Part shown: positions 45,571 through 54,734 of the stretch, one piece after another
Layout of the letters: each line of letters starts with the position of its first letter
Position numbering within the stretch: the stretch's first letter is position 1
From: Deinococcus taeanensis
GTDB taxonomy: Bacteria; Deinococcota; Deinococci; Deinococcales; Deinococcaceae
Direction: 5' to 3'
Assembly: GCF_020229735.1 (NCBI RefSeq)
Contig: NZ_CP083459.1
Coordinates: forward strand, 322,170-386,169
DNA: 64,000 bases
Made by a program: the position numbers and the translations under genes
Notes under the pieces: model-generated
Seen by the model: the letters and a program-made list of their open reading frames with translations, nothing else
Databases searched by the model: none
Told to the model about the DNA's origin: nothing

Positions 45571-47026
45571 ACATGCCCTACTGCTCACCCTGGCCCTGAT
45601 GGGCGCCGCCGCCGCACAGACCGTCACCGTCGGTCTGGACGCCGATCCGCCCCGCCTCGACCCGGCCCTGTCCACCGCCCTGGTCGACCGTCAGGTGTTG
45701 AACCAGATCTTCGACAAACTCGTTGATCTCGACCAGAACCTCAAGATCGTGCCGGCACTCGCGAAATCCTGGAAGGTCACGAATGGCGGCCTGACCTACA
45801 CCTTCACGCTGCGCACCGACGTGAAATTCCACGACGGCACGCCGTTCAACGCCGCGGCCGTGAAGTACACGCTTGAGCGCAACATGACCCTGGAAGGGTC
45901 CGGCCGGAAGAACGAACTCAGTTCGGTCAAGGAAGTCAAGGTCGTCAACCCGTCCACCGTGCAGATCACCCTCAAGCAGCCGTACGCGCCGCTGCTCGCC
46001 GTCCTGAGTGACCGCGCGGGGATGATCGTTTCTCCCACCGCGGCGCAGAAAGCCGGAGAGAACTTCCAGAACGCCCCGGTCGGCGCCGGCGCCTTCGAGT
46101 TCGTCAGCCGCAAACGGCAGGACAACATCACGCTCGCCGCGAACCCCAGCTACTGGGACGGCAAGCCGAAAATCGACAAGCTCGTCTACCGGCCCTTCCC
46201 GGACGGCGATGTCCGCGCGGCGAACCTGCTGTCCGGCGCCGTTCAGGTCATCACCCCCATAGATCCCAAAGACATCAGCAAGCTGGACAAGAACGCCAAG
46301 TTCGACGTCATGAACTACCCTGGCCTGGGCTTCCAGGGCATCTGGTTCAACGTCACCCGCGCGCCGTTCAATAGCAAAGCGGTCCGCCAGGCCGTCGCCG
46401 CCACCATCGACCGGGAGGCCGTGGCGAAAGTCGTGTTCTACGACACCGTCGTGCCCGCCGCGGGGCCCTTCCCGCCCGGCACGCCCGCTGCGTCCAAGAC
46501 CGCCCAGCCCCCCAAGGCGAACGTCACCTTCGCCCGCCAGAAACTGGCCGGCAAACCGCTGACCTTCACGATGCTCACTGCGCCCGGCTCGGTGAACACC
46601 CAGCTCGCGCAGCTGTACCAGGCGATGTTCGCGCAGGCTGGCATCAACGCCAAGATCGAGCAGGTGGAATTCGGCACGCTGCTTGACCGCGCCGACCGGA
46701 AAGACTTCGACGCCCTGATGCTCGGCTGGAGCGGCCGCCCTGACCCGGACGGCAACATCTACGACTTCTTCGTGACCGGCGGCACGAACAACCAGGCCGG
46801 GTACAGCAACAAGGAAGTCGATGCGCTGCTCGCCCGCGCCCGCACGCAGACGAACCTGTCTTCCCGCGTCGCGACGTACAACGTCGCACTTGGCAAGATC
46901 CGCGAGGACAGCCCCTACATCTGGGTGTATCACCAGAGCAACCTGGTGGCCACCGTCAAGGGCCTGACCGGCCTTAAGCCCATCCCGGACGGCATTGTGC
47001 GCTTCAAGGACGCCGACCTCAAGTAA
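45563..47026 (+). CDS. Peptide/opine-type ABC transporter substrate-binding protein
   Basis: The 487-residue precursor has a signal peptide (MRKHALLLTLALMGAAAAQ) without a lipobox, then the SBP_bac_5 fold: DPPRLDPALST, LAKSWKVTNGGLTYTFTLR, VKFHDGTPFNAAAVKYTLER, and the C-terminal LMLGWSGRPDPDGNIYDFF. Members bind di- or oligopeptides, nickel, opines or glutathione. ATG 45563 has AAGGAG six bases upstream and lies inside the end of the regulator gene. Ligand is not predictable, but the gamma-glutamyltransferase gene downstream points to a gamma-glutamyl compound. Confidence 0.93.
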   Translation: MRKHALLLTLALMGAAAAQTVTVGLDADPPRLDPALSTALVDRQVLNQIFDKLVDLDQNLKIVPALAKSWKVTNGGLTYTFTLRTDVKFHDGTPFNAAAVKYTLERNMTLEGSGRKNELSSVKEVKVVNPSTVQITLKQPYAPLLAVLSDRAGMIVSPTAAQKAGENFQNAPVGAGAFEFVSRKRQDNITLAANPSYWDGKPKIDKLVYRPFPDGDVRAANLLSGAVQVITPIDPKDISKLDKNAKFDVMNYPGLGFQGIWFNVTRAPFNSKAVRQAVAATIDREAVAKVVFYDTVVPAAGPFPPGTPAASKTAQPPKANVTFARQKLAGKPLTFTMLTAPGSVNTQLAQLYQAMFAQAGINAKIEQVEFGTLLDRADRKDFDALMLGWSGRPDPDGNIYDFFVTGGTNNQAGYSNKEVDALLARARTQTNLSSRVATYNVALGKIREDSPYIWVYHQSNLVATVKGLTGLKPIPDGIVRFKDADLK

Positions 47027-47108
47027 CGCCGCGCTGAGCCGCGCGTGCCCAGTGCGGGCGCGCGCGGCGGCGCCGGCCCGGTCCGCCCGGCGGACCGAAG
47101 GAGTGCCT

Positions 47109-48053
47109 GTGCTTGTCTTTGCTCTGCGCCGCCTTCTCTCGGCCATTCCAACCCTGCTGATCGTCACGCTGGTGGTGTTCGCCATGGTGCAGCTGCTGCC
47201 CGGCGATCCTGCCCGGCTGCTGCTCGGTGAGGAAGCCACCCCGCAGGCACTGGCGGAACTGCGCCGCTCGCTGGGCCTGGACCGTCCTCTGCCCGAGCAG
47301 TACCTGCGGTGGCTGTTTGACGTTCTTCACTTCGATTTCGGCGCGAGCGTGCGCGACCACACCAGTGTCAGCAGCCTCATCGCCGAGAAACTGCCCACCA
47401 CGATGCAGCTGGCCGGCTTCGCCATGCTGATCGCCATGCTGATCGCGTTACCGGCCGGGATTCTCGGGGCCCTCAAGCGCGGCTCGTGGGTGGATCAGGT
47501 GCTGACGCTGTTCGCGCTGTCCGGCATCAGCCTCCCGAACTTCTTTCTGGGCATTCTTCTGATCTACGTGTTCAGCATCCGCCTCGCGTGGGTTCCCGCC
47601 AGCGGGTACGTCGGGTTCTTCGAAGATCCCGTCAAGAACCTGCTGCTGCTCGTGCTGCCGGCCATCACGCTCGGCGTGCATTCCGCCGCGGTCCTCGCCC
47701 GGTACCTGCGCGGCAGCCTGATTGAAACGCTGTTCCAGGATTACGTTCGCACCGCGCACGCCAAGGGGGTGTCCGGCGCGCGCGTCACCTTCCGGCACGC
47801 GCTGCGCAACGCCCTGATTCCCGTCGTTACGGCGTTCGGACTGCAGCTCGGCGGGCTGCTCGGCGGCGCGGTCATCACCGAACAGATCTTCAGCGTGCCC
47901 GGGTTCGGGCGGCTGCTCGTTGACGCCGTGTACACCCGCGACCTGCCCGTTATTCAGGGTGTGGTGCTCGTCTCCGCCGTGGCCGTGTTCCTCGTGAGTT
48001 TCGCCGTGGACCTCCTGTACGCTGCCCTCGACCCCAGGATCCGGTACCAGTGA
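47109..48053 (+). CDS. ABC transporter permease, DppB/OppB type
   Basis: The 314-residue protein has six membrane segments and the DppB signatures: FALRRLLSAIPTLLIVTLVVF at the start, LPGDPARLLLGEEATP, and the cytoplasmic EAA-loop YVRTAHAKGVSGARVTFRHALRNALIPVVT. GTG 47109 is chosen because AAGGAG lies five bases upstream; the frame before it is not homologous. It should form the inner-membrane channel with the next gene's product. The next ATG shares one base with its stop. Confidence 0.93.
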   Translation: MLVFALRRLLSAIPTLLIVTLVVFAMVQLLPGDPARLLLGEEATPQALAELRRSLGLDRPLPEQYLRWLFDVLHFDFGASVRDHTSVSSLIAEKLPTTMQLAGFAMLIAMLIALPAGILGALKRGSWVDQVLTLFALSGISLPNFFLGILLIYVFSIRLAWVPASGYVGFFEDPVKNLLLLVLPAITLGVHSAAVLARYLRGSLIETLFQDYVRTAHAKGVSGARVTFRHALRNALIPVVTAFGLQLGGLLGGAVITEQIFSVPGFGRLLVDAVYTRDLPVIQGVVLVSAVAVFLVSFAVDLLYAALDPRIRYQ

Positions 48054-48925
48054 TGACGACTCTTGCCCCCGACACCGCCCGGCCCCGCGTCCGCCTCAGC
48101 AAACCCGCCCGGCGCTTCCTGCGCAACAAGCTCGCCGTGCTCGGCGCCGTGATTCTGCTGCTGTTCAGTGTGCTCGCCGTGTTCGCCCCGCTGGTGACCA
48201 GCGCCCAGCCCAGCCAGATCTTCTTCAGCGACCTGCGCGCCGCGCCGGGCGGCAGCCACCCGTTCGGCGCGGATGAACTGGGACGGGACATCTACAGCCG
48301 GGTGGTGTACGGCGCGCGCGTCTCCCTGAGCGCCGGACTGGTGTCCGTCCTGCTCGCCCTGGCCACCGGCACGAGCCTGGGCCTGATTGCCGGGTACTTC
48401 CGCGGCTGGGCCGATGAAGTGATCATGCGCGTGGTCGACGCCATGCTGGCCCTGCCGTTCCTGGTGCTCGCCATCGCGCTGGCCGCCATTCTCGGGCCCA
48501 GCCTGCAGAACACCATGATCGCCATCGCGATCGTCAGCGCCCCCGCGTTCGCCCGCATCACCCGCGGCGAGGTGCTCGCGCAGCGCGAGCGCGAGTACGT
48601 GCAGGCCGCGCAGGCGCTCGGCGCGCGGGACGGCCGGCTGATGCTGCGTCACCTGCTGCCGAACATCAGCGGCGCGCTGATCGTGCAGACCTCACTTGCC
48701 ATTGCCAACGCGATTCTTGCCGAGTCCAGCCTGTCCTTCCTGGGCCTGGGCATCCAGCCGCCCGAACCCAGCTGGGGCTCGATGCTCAATGCCGCCCGCG
48801 GCTTCCTGCAGGACGCGCCGTGGATGGCGTTGTTTCCTGGCGTGGCCATCTTCCTGACCGTGCTGGCCTTCAACCTGCTGGGTGACGGCCTGCGCGACGC
48901 CCTCGATCCGCGGAGCCGCGCGTGA
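48053..48925 (+). CDS. ABC transporter permease, DppC/OppC type
   Basis: The 290-residue protein has the DppC N-terminal extension (RRFLRNKLAVLGAVILLLF), the external HPFGADELGRDIYSRVVYGAR motif and the EAA loop REYVQAAQALGARDGRLMLRHLLPN. It ends with NLLGDGLRDALDPR, all typical. ATG 48053 overlaps the previous stop; GTG 48050 is an alternative. No ATP-binding subunit gene follows, which is unusual for this class. The ATPases must be encoded elsewhere or shared. Confidence 0.93.
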   Translation: MTTLAPDTARPRVRLSKPARRFLRNKLAVLGAVILLLFSVLAVFAPLVTSAQPSQIFFSDLRAAPGGSHPFGADELGRDIYSRVVYGARVSLSAGLVSVLLALATGTSLGLIAGYFRGWADEVIMRVVDAMLALPFLVLAIALAAILGPSLQNTMIAIAIVSAPAFARITRGEVLAQREREYVQAAQALGARDGRLMLRHLLPNISGALIVQTSLAIANAILAESSLSFLGLGIQPPEPSWGSMLNAARGFLQDAPWMALFPGVAIFLTVLAFNLLGDGLRDALDPRSRA

Positions 48926-48947
48926 CATGCGGCCTGAAAGGTACCTG

Positions 48948-50528
48948 ATGCAGACGTCACTCTCCCGCCAGCCCGTATACGCCCGCCAGGGCATGGTCGC
49001 CACCAGTCAGCCCCTCGCCGCGCAGGCCGGCCTGTTCATCCTCCAGCAGGGCGGCAACGCGGTCGACGCCGCCGTCGCCACGGCCGCCGCCCTGACGGTC
49101 GTGGAACCCACCAGCAACGGCATCGGCGGTGACCTGTTCGCCCTGGTGTGGGCGGACGGGCAACTGCACGGCCTCAACGCCTCCGGCCGCTCGCCGGCCC
49201 TGCTGACCCGGGGCGCCCTCCCGGGCGGGGAACTGCCCACGCACGGCTGGCTGCCCGTCACGGTTCCGGGCGCTCCGCGCGGCTGGGCGGACCTGCACGG
49301 CCGTTTCGGGCGCCTGCCGTTCGCGCAGGTGCTCGCCCCGGCCATCCACTACGCGGAACGCGGCTACCCCCTCTCCCCTGTGCTGGCCGACGGCTGGCAA
49401 CGCGGCATTCGCGCGCACCAGCAGCGGCAGGGAGCGGAATTCGCCCCGTGGCTCGACACCTTCGCGCCGGACGGCTTTCACGCGCGGGCCGGCGAGGTGT
49501 GGGCCTCCGCCGCCCACGCCCGCACCCTGGACCTGATTGCCCGCAGTCACGCTGAGGCCTTTTACGAAGGAGAGCTGGCCGCGCAGATCGATGCGTTCGC
49601 GCGCGCCACCGGCGGCCTGCTGCGCGCCGAGGATCTCGCCGGACACCGGAGCGAATGGGTGACCCCCATCAGCGCGGCGTACCAGGGGCACGTGGCCTGG
49701 GAGATTCCCCCCAACGGGCAGGGGCTCGCCGCGCTGCTCGCGCTGGGCATCCTCGACGGCCTGGACCTCCCGGGCCACCTCGACGAACACAGCCTGCACC
49801 TGCAGATCGAAGCGATGAAACTGGGCTTCGCGGACGCCAAACGGTACGTGGCGGACCCGCACCACGCGGACGTGCCGGTCGAGGCGCTGCTCAGCCCGGC
49901 CTACACGGCCGCGCGGCGCGCACTGATCGGCCCGCAGGCGCGCGACCCCGAGCCGGGTGACCCCCACTCGCACGGCACGGTGTACCTGGCGGCGGCCGAC
50001 CAGGAGGGCCAGATGGTCAGCCTGATCCAGAGCAACTACATGGGCTTCGGAAGCGGCGTCGTCGTGCCCGGCACAGGGATCGGCCTGCAGAACCGCGGGC
50101 ATAACTTCAACCTGGAAGCCGGCCATCCGAACGAAATCGCGCCGGGGAAACGCCCGTACCACACCATCATCCCGGGCTTCCTGACCCGGGTGGACGGCAC
50201 CCCGGTCGGTCCGTTCGGCGTGATGGGCGGCTTCATGCAACCCCAGGGGCACGTGCAGGTGGTGCTGAACACCGTCCGGTACGGCATGAATCCTCAGCAG
50301 GCCCTGGACGCGCCCCGCTGGCAGTGGACCGGCGGGAAGGTCATCGAGGTCGAGCATGAGCTCGGGTCGGCCCTCGCCCGCGCCCTGCAGGGGCGGGGCC
50401 ATCAGGTGAAGGTGGAGCTCAATTCCACTGCGTTCGGGCGCGGGCAGATCATCTGGCGTGACCCCCTGACCGGCGTGCTGTGCGGCGGCAGTGAGTCCCG
50501 TGCCGACGGTCAGGTGGCCGCGTTTTGA
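48948..50528 (+). CDS. Gamma-glutamyltransferase-family enzyme (signal-less, YwrD-like)
   Basis: The 526-residue protein spans the complete GGT fold: [30 protein letters not shown] at the start, [12 protein letters not shown], the nucleophile Thr344 in [11 protein letters not shown] where the proenzyme should cleave itself, and the substrate glycines in [14 protein letters not shown]. It hydrolyses or transfers gamma-glutamyl groups. No signal peptide is present, so it probably works in the cytoplasm on imported substrate, like YwrD-type members rather than periplasmic GGT. ATG 48948 has AAGG about eight bases upstream. It overlaps the next gene (TTGA). Confidence 0.92.
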   Translation: MQTSLSRQPVYARQGMVATSQPLAAQAGLFILQQGGNAVDAAVATAAALTVVEPTSNGIGGDLFALVWADGQLHGLNASGRSPALLTRGALPGGELPTHGWLPVTVPGAPRGWADLHGRFGRLPFAQVLAPAIHYAERGYPLSPVLADGWQRGIRAHQQRQGAEFAPWLDTFAPDGFHARAGEVWASAAHARTLDLIARSHAEAFYEGELAAQIDAFARATGGLLRAEDLAGHRSEWVTPISAAYQGHVAWEIPPNGQGLAALLALGILDGLDLPGHLDEHSLHLQIEAMKLGFADAKRYVADPHHADVPVEALLSPAYTAARRALIGPQARDPEPGDPHSHGTVYLAAADQEGQMVSLIQSNYMGFGSGVVVPGTGIGLQNRGHNFNLEAGHPNEIAPGKRPYHTIIPGFLTRVDGTPVGPFGVMGGFMQPQGHVQVVLNTVRYGMNPQQALDAPRWQWTGGKVIEVEHELGSALARALQGRGHQVKVELNSTAFGRGQIIWRDPLTGVLCGGSESRADGQVAAF

Positions 50529-51283
50529 CCCTGTTCGTCACGGCCCTGATCGGCGTTCTGGCCGGGGTGCTGGGCGCCATCCTGGGGCTGGGGGGCGGCG
50601 TGGTCGTCGTGCCGGCCCTGGAGTTCGTGCTGCCGCTGCTGGGGCGGGACATCACCATTCAGCAGGCGGTGGCCGTCAGTCAGTTCAGCGTGCTGGCGGT
50701 GGGGCTGTCCGGCGCCGCGGCGTATCTGGGGCAGGGTCTGGTGCGGGCGCGCACGGGGTACCTGCTGTCGCCCTACACGATCGTGGGCGGCACCGTGGGC
50801 TCCTTTCTGGGCCTGGTGCTGCCGGCGCAGGCGGTTGCCACGGTGTTCGCGGCGCTGCTGCTGTACTCCGCGTTCAGCCTCGTCCGGGGTCTGAAACGTG
50901 TGGAAGTGGAACGCGAGCCGAGCCGGCTGGTGCCGCCCGCCATGACCTTCGCCGGCGTGATGAGCGGCCTGCTGGGCATCGGCGGCGGAACCGTGCAGGT
51001 GCCCGTCATGAACCTGATGGGCGGGCTCCCCATCCGGCAGGCCATTGCGACCAGCACGTTCATTATGGGCCTGACCGCCGTGGCGAACGCCCTGATCTAC
51101 CAGGCGGGCGGGCTGCTGGACGGCCGGCTGGCCTGCGCGGTGGCGTTCGGCGTGCTGATCGGTGCCCGCGCCGGCGCGGGTCTGCAAAAACGCATTCCGG
51201 ACCGCGGCCTGAAGCTCTTTTTCTCCGCGCTGCTGGTGCTCACCGCGGCGCAACTGCTGCTGAAGTACTGGGGGCCTGCATGA
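50525..51283 (+). CDS. TSUP (TauE/SafE) family membrane permease
   Basis: The 252-residue membrane protein has seven to eight hydrophobic segments and the TSUP pattern in two halves: [19 protein letters not shown] and [22 protein letters not shown]. Members move sulfite, sulfoacetate, taurine-related compounds or other organic acids. The TTG 50525 start overlaps the GGT stop. Its neighbour DUF1634 is a known companion, and the ABC-GGT context suggests it exports or imports a sulfur-containing product such as one from glutathione breakdown. That last step is inference. Confidence 0.92.
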   Translation: MTLFVTALIGVLAGVLGAILGLGGGVVVVPALEFVLPLLGRDITIQQAVAVSQFSVLAVGLSGAAAYLGQGLVRARTGYLLSPYTIVGGTVGSFLGLVLPAQAVATVFAALLLYSAFSLVRGLKRVEVEREPSRLVPPAMTFAGVMSGLLGIGGGTVQVPVMNLMGGLPIRQAIATSTFIMGLTAVANALIYQAGGLLDGRLACAVAFGVLIGARAGAGLQKRIPDRGLKLFFSALLVLTAAQLLLKYWGPA

Positions 51284-51546
51284 ACGCTGAGCATCACGAA
51301 ACGCGCGTCCTGCCCACCTGGCTGTACCCGGCGGCGTTCTGGCTGGCCTTGCCCGTCCTGCTGCTCAGCCTCCTGCTGCCCGGCGGAGAGCGACTCGGGG
51401 TGTGGTTCATGATGGCCGTCCCGGCCGTCGCCGCCGCAGTGGTGGTTCCCCTGAACTGGCGCCGCGACCGGGCGGTGAGCGTCGCGGCGCTCGTGGCCCT
51501 GACCGGCGTGGTGGGTGTGGCTGTCCTGAAGAGCGCCCTGTTCTGA
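51280..51546 (+). CDS. DUF1634 small membrane protein, partner of TSUP permease
   Basis: The 88-residue protein has three hydrophobic segments ([52 protein letters not shown]) and matches the DUF1634 length and layout. This family is encoded next to TSUP permeases in many bacteria and may be an accessory subunit. Its ATG overlaps the permease stop by four bases. It is the last gene of the GntR-led operon. Confidence 0.85.
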   Translation: MNAEHHETRVLPTWLYPAAFWLALPVLLLSLLLPGGERLGVWFMMAVPAVAAAVVVPLNWRRDRAVSVAALVALTGVVGVAVLKSALF

Positions 51547-51717
51547 GGGTAACCTGCGGCCTTTGCCGGCTGCCGCGGGCCACACCGGCCTCCCCGGGCT
51601 CCGCGCCCGGCAGGCCCTCACCCTGATGTGCAGATCTCCTCCGGCTGAGCGGGCGTGCCTGGACTGCGGCCGCCGGCTGGCGTCCAGGCACGCCGCACTG
51701 AAGGTGAGTGTGCCGGG

Positions 51718-52356
51718 TCAGTGGCGTCCGGGCTGTTTCGCGGCGGTGTACACGGCAGCGCGGGAGATCTGGAGGTGGCCGGCCACGATCTCCATGGCGC
51801 GGCGGATGTCCAGGTGCCCGGACGCGCGCAGTTCCAGAAGCAGCTGGCGCCGGTCGTGCACGCTCAGGGTCCGGGGGGTGAGGCCGCGCCGCGCGGCGAA
51901 GGCGTCGATCTGTGCGCGCAGGGCGCCGGCCCCGGCGGGATCCAGCGTCTCCTCCGGCGTGGCTTCCACCTGGATGAACGGCGTCAGGACGCTGTGCAGG
52001 CCCTGAAACACGGTCAGGTCCAGGTTGAGGCACAGGGCCGCCACGTAGGCGCCCTGGGCGTTCTTGAGGCCGATGGACGTGCTCTTGACCGGCCGGCCGT
52101 CCGCGAGGCGCCCGGCGTAGTTGGCGATGACCGCTGGGGAGTCGGGGTCCGCGAGGCGGGCGAGGCCGAGTTCGGTGGCGCTCTGCCCGACGCTGCGGCC
52201 GGACAGGTTGTTGTGAATGGCGAGGATAGCGTGCTCCGGGTGGGTCAGGTCGTGCACGACGACCTCACAGAAGGGCGCGAAGGTCTGGGCCAGTCCGCGG
52301 GCGACCTGCTGAAGCTGTTCAAGGAGAAGCGCCTGCTCCGCAGTCTGACCGTCCAT
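51718..52356 (-). CDS. PAS-HTH transcriptional regulator (YheO/DauR-like)
   Basis: The 212-residue protein has an N-terminal YheO-like PAS domain (EVVVHDLTHPEHAILAIHNNLSGRSVG, KSTSIGLKNAQGAYVAALCLNLD) and a C-terminal helix-turn-helix of the HTH_22 type (GHLDIRRAMEIVAGHLQISRAAVYT). Relatives control amino acid catabolism, for example DauR for D-arginine. ATG 52356 follows TAAAAT by six bases, a leaderless arrangement. It is divergent from a dehydratase-cyclodeaminase pair with an inverted repeat in between, so it likely regulates that pair and itself. Confidence 0.9.
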   Translation of the reverse strand: MDGQTAEQALLLEQLQQVARGLAQTFAPFCEVVVHDLTHPEHAILAIHNNLSGRSVGQSATELGLARLADPDSPAVIANYAGRLADGRPVKSTSIGLKNAQGAYVAALCLNLDLTVFQGLHSVLTPFIQVEATPEETLDPAGAGALRAQIDAFAARRGLTPRTLSVHDRRQLLLELRASGHLDIRRAMEIVAGHLQISRAAVYTAAKQPGRH

Positions 52357-52359
52357 GTA

Positions 52360-52390
52360 GACATTTTATCTGGCGTCTGGAAATAATGTC
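52360..52390. promoter_or_regulatory. Operator for the PAS-HTH regulator, overlapping its -10 element
   Basis: GACATT at 52360-52365 and AATGTC at 52385-52390 form the ends of an inverted repeat; the inner bases (TTATCTGG / TCTGGAAAT) are partly symmetric too. The regulator's -10 element TAAAAT (52363-52368, minus strand) is inside it. Binding would block the regulator's own promoter and probably the divergent operon. Confidence 0.6.
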
Positions 52391-52430
52391 CAGAGCTGGT
52401 CTGCCCTCCTCTCCCACCCTTGAGGTTCCG

Positions 52431-53414
52431 ATGCCCACGTCACTGTCCCCTGCCCCCCTGGTATCCCTCAGCGACATCCGCGCCGCCCACACCCTGATTC
52501 GTCCCCACGTGGTCCGCACGCCCCTGGTGCCCTTTCCCCTCGAAAACTTCTGGCTGAAACCCGAAAGCCTGCAACCCACCGGCGCGTTCAAACTGCGCGG
52601 CGCCTTCAACGCCATGCTGTCCCTCACGCCAGAGGAGCGGGCCCGTGGCGTCGTGGCGCACTCCAGCGGCAACCACGCCCAGGCTGTCGCCTACGCCGCG
52701 CAGCAACTCGGAATTCCCGCCGTGGTCGTCATGCCCGACAACGCCCCACACCTCAAACTCGACATGACCCGCGCCTTCGGAGCGGACGTCGTCATCGTCG
52801 GTCCTGCCAGTGAGGAACGCGCGCGCCGGGCCGAAGAACTCAGCGCCGAACGCGGACTGACGCCCATCCCGCCGTACGACGACCCCCGCATCATCGCCGG
52901 CGCCGGCACCGTGGGCCTGGAGATCCTGGAGGACCTGCCCGGCACCGGCACGATTCTGGTGCCCGTCAGTGGCGGTGGGCTGATCTCCGGCGTGGCCGCC
53001 GCCGTGAAACTCCAGCGGCCCGGCGTCCGGGTGATCGGGGTGGAGCCTGAACTGGCGGCCGACGCGCACGAGAGCGTCCGGTCCGGCCACCGGGTCACCT
53101 TCAGCGCCGAGCAGGTCAGCCGCACACTGGCGGACGGCCTGCGCGTTCAACACCTGGGGGACCTCAACTGGGCGCATGTGCAGGCCTACGTGGACGACAT
53201 CATCACCGTCTCTGAAGCGGCGCTGCGCCGCGCGGCCCGTGAAGCGACGCTCCGGACGCGCCTCGTGACCGAGCCCAGCGGCGCCGTCACGATCGCGGCC
53301 GCTCTGGACCACCGCGCGGCACTCGGTGAGACCGGGCCGCTGGTCGCCATCCTCAGCGGCGGCAACCTCGATCCCGGCCTGCTGACAGAACTGCTCACCA
53401 CAGGCGGCGCGTGA
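52431..53414 (+). CDS. PLP-dependent threonine dehydratase-like enzyme (EutB-like)
   Basis: The 327-residue fold-type II PLP enzyme has Lys54 in PTGAFKLRGA as the cofactor lysine, SSGNHAQAVAYAA, and the glycine loop VPVSGGGLISG. It differs from the first dehydratase (1970-2884), and its pairing with an ornithine cyclodeaminase homologue recalls EutB-EutC of hydroxyectoine use. The other ectoine genes are absent here, so a different hydroxy- or 3-substituted amino acid is possible. ATG 52431 has GAGG six bases upstream; the frame before it lies in the operator. It overlaps the next gene by one base. Confidence 0.88.
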   Translation: MPTSLSPAPLVSLSDIRAAHTLIRPHVVRTPLVPFPLENFWLKPESLQPTGAFKLRGAFNAMLSLTPEERARGVVAHSSGNHAQAVAYAAQQLGIPAVVVMPDNAPHLKLDMTRAFGADVVIVGPASEERARRAEELSAERGLTPIPPYDDPRIIAGAGTVGLEILEDLPGTGTILVPVSGGGLISGVAAAVKLQRPGVRVIGVEPELAADAHESVRSGHRVTFSAEQVSRTLADGLRVQHLGDLNWAHVQAYVDDIITVSEAALRRAAREATLRTRLVTEPSGAVTIAAALDHRAALGETGPLVAILSGGNLDPGLLTELLTTGGA

Positions 53415-54418
53415 TGGCGCACGCCCCGCTTACCCTGACCGTGCTCGACGACGCGACCATCCGGGGGCTGCTGCGCTGGCCGGACGTCATCGACCTGATC
53501 GACGCCACCTTTGCCGCGGACGGCCGCGGCGCGGCCACGGTCCTCCCCGTCATCGGCCACAGCCTGAACGGCGGCCGGTACAGCATCAAGACCAGTCACC
53601 TTCGCCTGGGCGAAGGTGAGGGCGCCCTGGAGGTGTTCGGCCTGAAGATGGGCTCGTATTTTCCCGGCAACGCCGCGCGGGCCCTGCCGACGCACAGCGC
53701 CGCCATGCTGCTCGGCGACCCCCATACCGGGCAACCCGCAGCGCTGCTCGCCGCCAACGCCATCACCGAGTACCGCACCGCCGCCGCGGGTGCCGTCGCC
53801 GCGCGCCACCTCGCGCGGGCGGACGCGGGGGTGGTCGCCCTGCTCGGCACGGGTGCGCAGGCCCGCGCGCAACTCGAGGCCCTGGCGCGGGTGCGCCCGG
53901 TGCGTGAAGTCCGGGTGTGGTCCAGATCACCCGGGCAGGCCGAACGCTTCGTTCAGACGGTGGCCCTGCCTGGCGTGACCCTGCGGGCTGCCCGTGACGC
54001 TCACGCCGCCTGCGACGGCGCCGACCTGGTCGTCACGGTCACCCCGGCTGAAGCGCCGATTGTCTGGCGTGACTGGATCGCGCCCGGCACGCACATCAAT
54101 GCCATGGGGTCCGACGCCCCAGGAAAGCAGGAACTGGACCCGGCCCTGGTGGCCGCCGCCACGGTCGTGGTCGACCGGCGCACCCAGAGCGTCAGTATCG
54201 GCGAGCTGCAGCGGGTCACAGCACTTGGGCTCATGCAGCCCGGAGACGTGCACGCGGAACTGGGGGAGGTGTGCGCCGGAATCCGCCCCGGACGTCAGGG
54301 CGCTGAGCAGATCACGGTGTTCGACTCCACCGGCGTGTCCTTTCAGGACACGGCCCTAGCGGGCCTGGTGCTGCGGCTGGCCCGAAAGGGGCGCGCCCTG
54401 CAGACCATCACGCTGTAG
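53414..54418 (+). CDS. Ornithine cyclodeaminase/mu-crystallin family protein (EutC-like)
   Basis: The 334-residue protein has the family pattern: substrate-binding Lys in YSIKTSHL and FGLKMGSYFPGN, the NAD-binding motif LLGTGAQARAQLEAL, GSDAPGKQELDPAL, and the catalytic Asp in VFDSTGVSFQD. Members convert ornithine to proline, or reduce or oxidise other imino and amino acids. It shares one base with the dehydratase stop, so the two enzymes probably act in sequence. EutC-like function is an analogy; alanine dehydrogenase or ketimine reductase activity is also possible. Confidence 0.9.
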   Translation: MAHAPLTLTVLDDATIRGLLRWPDVIDLIDATFAADGRGAATVLPVIGHSLNGGRYSIKTSHLRLGEGEGALEVFGLKMGSYFPGNAARALPTHSAAMLLGDPHTGQPAALLAANAITEYRTAAAGAVAARHLARADAGVVALLGTGAQARAQLEALARVRPVREVRVWSRSPGQAERFVQTVALPGVTLRAARDAHAACDGADLVVTVTPAEAPIVWRDWIAPGTHINAMGSDAPGKQELDPALVAAATVVVDRRTQSVSIGELQRVTALGLMQPGDVHAELGEVCAGIRPGRQGAEQITVFDSTGVSFQDTALAGLVLRLARKGRALQTITL

Positions 54419-54722
54419 GCCTCCCCCACCCGCCGCGCTGGGGTGTGGCCGGGTGCAGGTCATGCCTGACCTTCAGGCGGCCGCCCGGGAAAGCAGCGGC
54501 GTCCGCGCCCAGGAGCGGCCGGGGCGTACCCGCTCCCATTGCCACCCAGGGCGGGCCCTGAAGCCCCCATTCAGGGGGTTCACCCGGGCGGCAGGGAATA
54601 CGGCGGTTCAGGAACCCCACGCCGTGTATGTCGCCGTGAACGCCATCGTCCGCGGCTCTTCAGCCTATCGCGGGCGGCCTGAAGGTTCGTCGCCTGCCGC
54701 GTTTCTGTCAGACCCGCCCGGT
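54419..54722. other. Intergenic stretch without a supportable gene
   Basis: No gene is seen. A GC-rich hairpin-prone segment occurs soon after the cyclodeaminase stop, without a T-run. Confidence 0.4.
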
Positions 54723-54728
54723 TAGGGT
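54723..54728 (+). promoter_or_regulatory. -10 element of a leaderless transcript
   Basis: TAGGGT precedes GTG 54735 by six bases. Confidence 0.55.
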
Positions 54729-54734
54729 GACAGC

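Noticed and set aside
45578..47239. Open frame of 553 codons antisense to the substrate-binding protein
   Set aside because: Shadow of the ABC binding-protein gene, which has a signal peptide, ribosome-binding site and family motifs.
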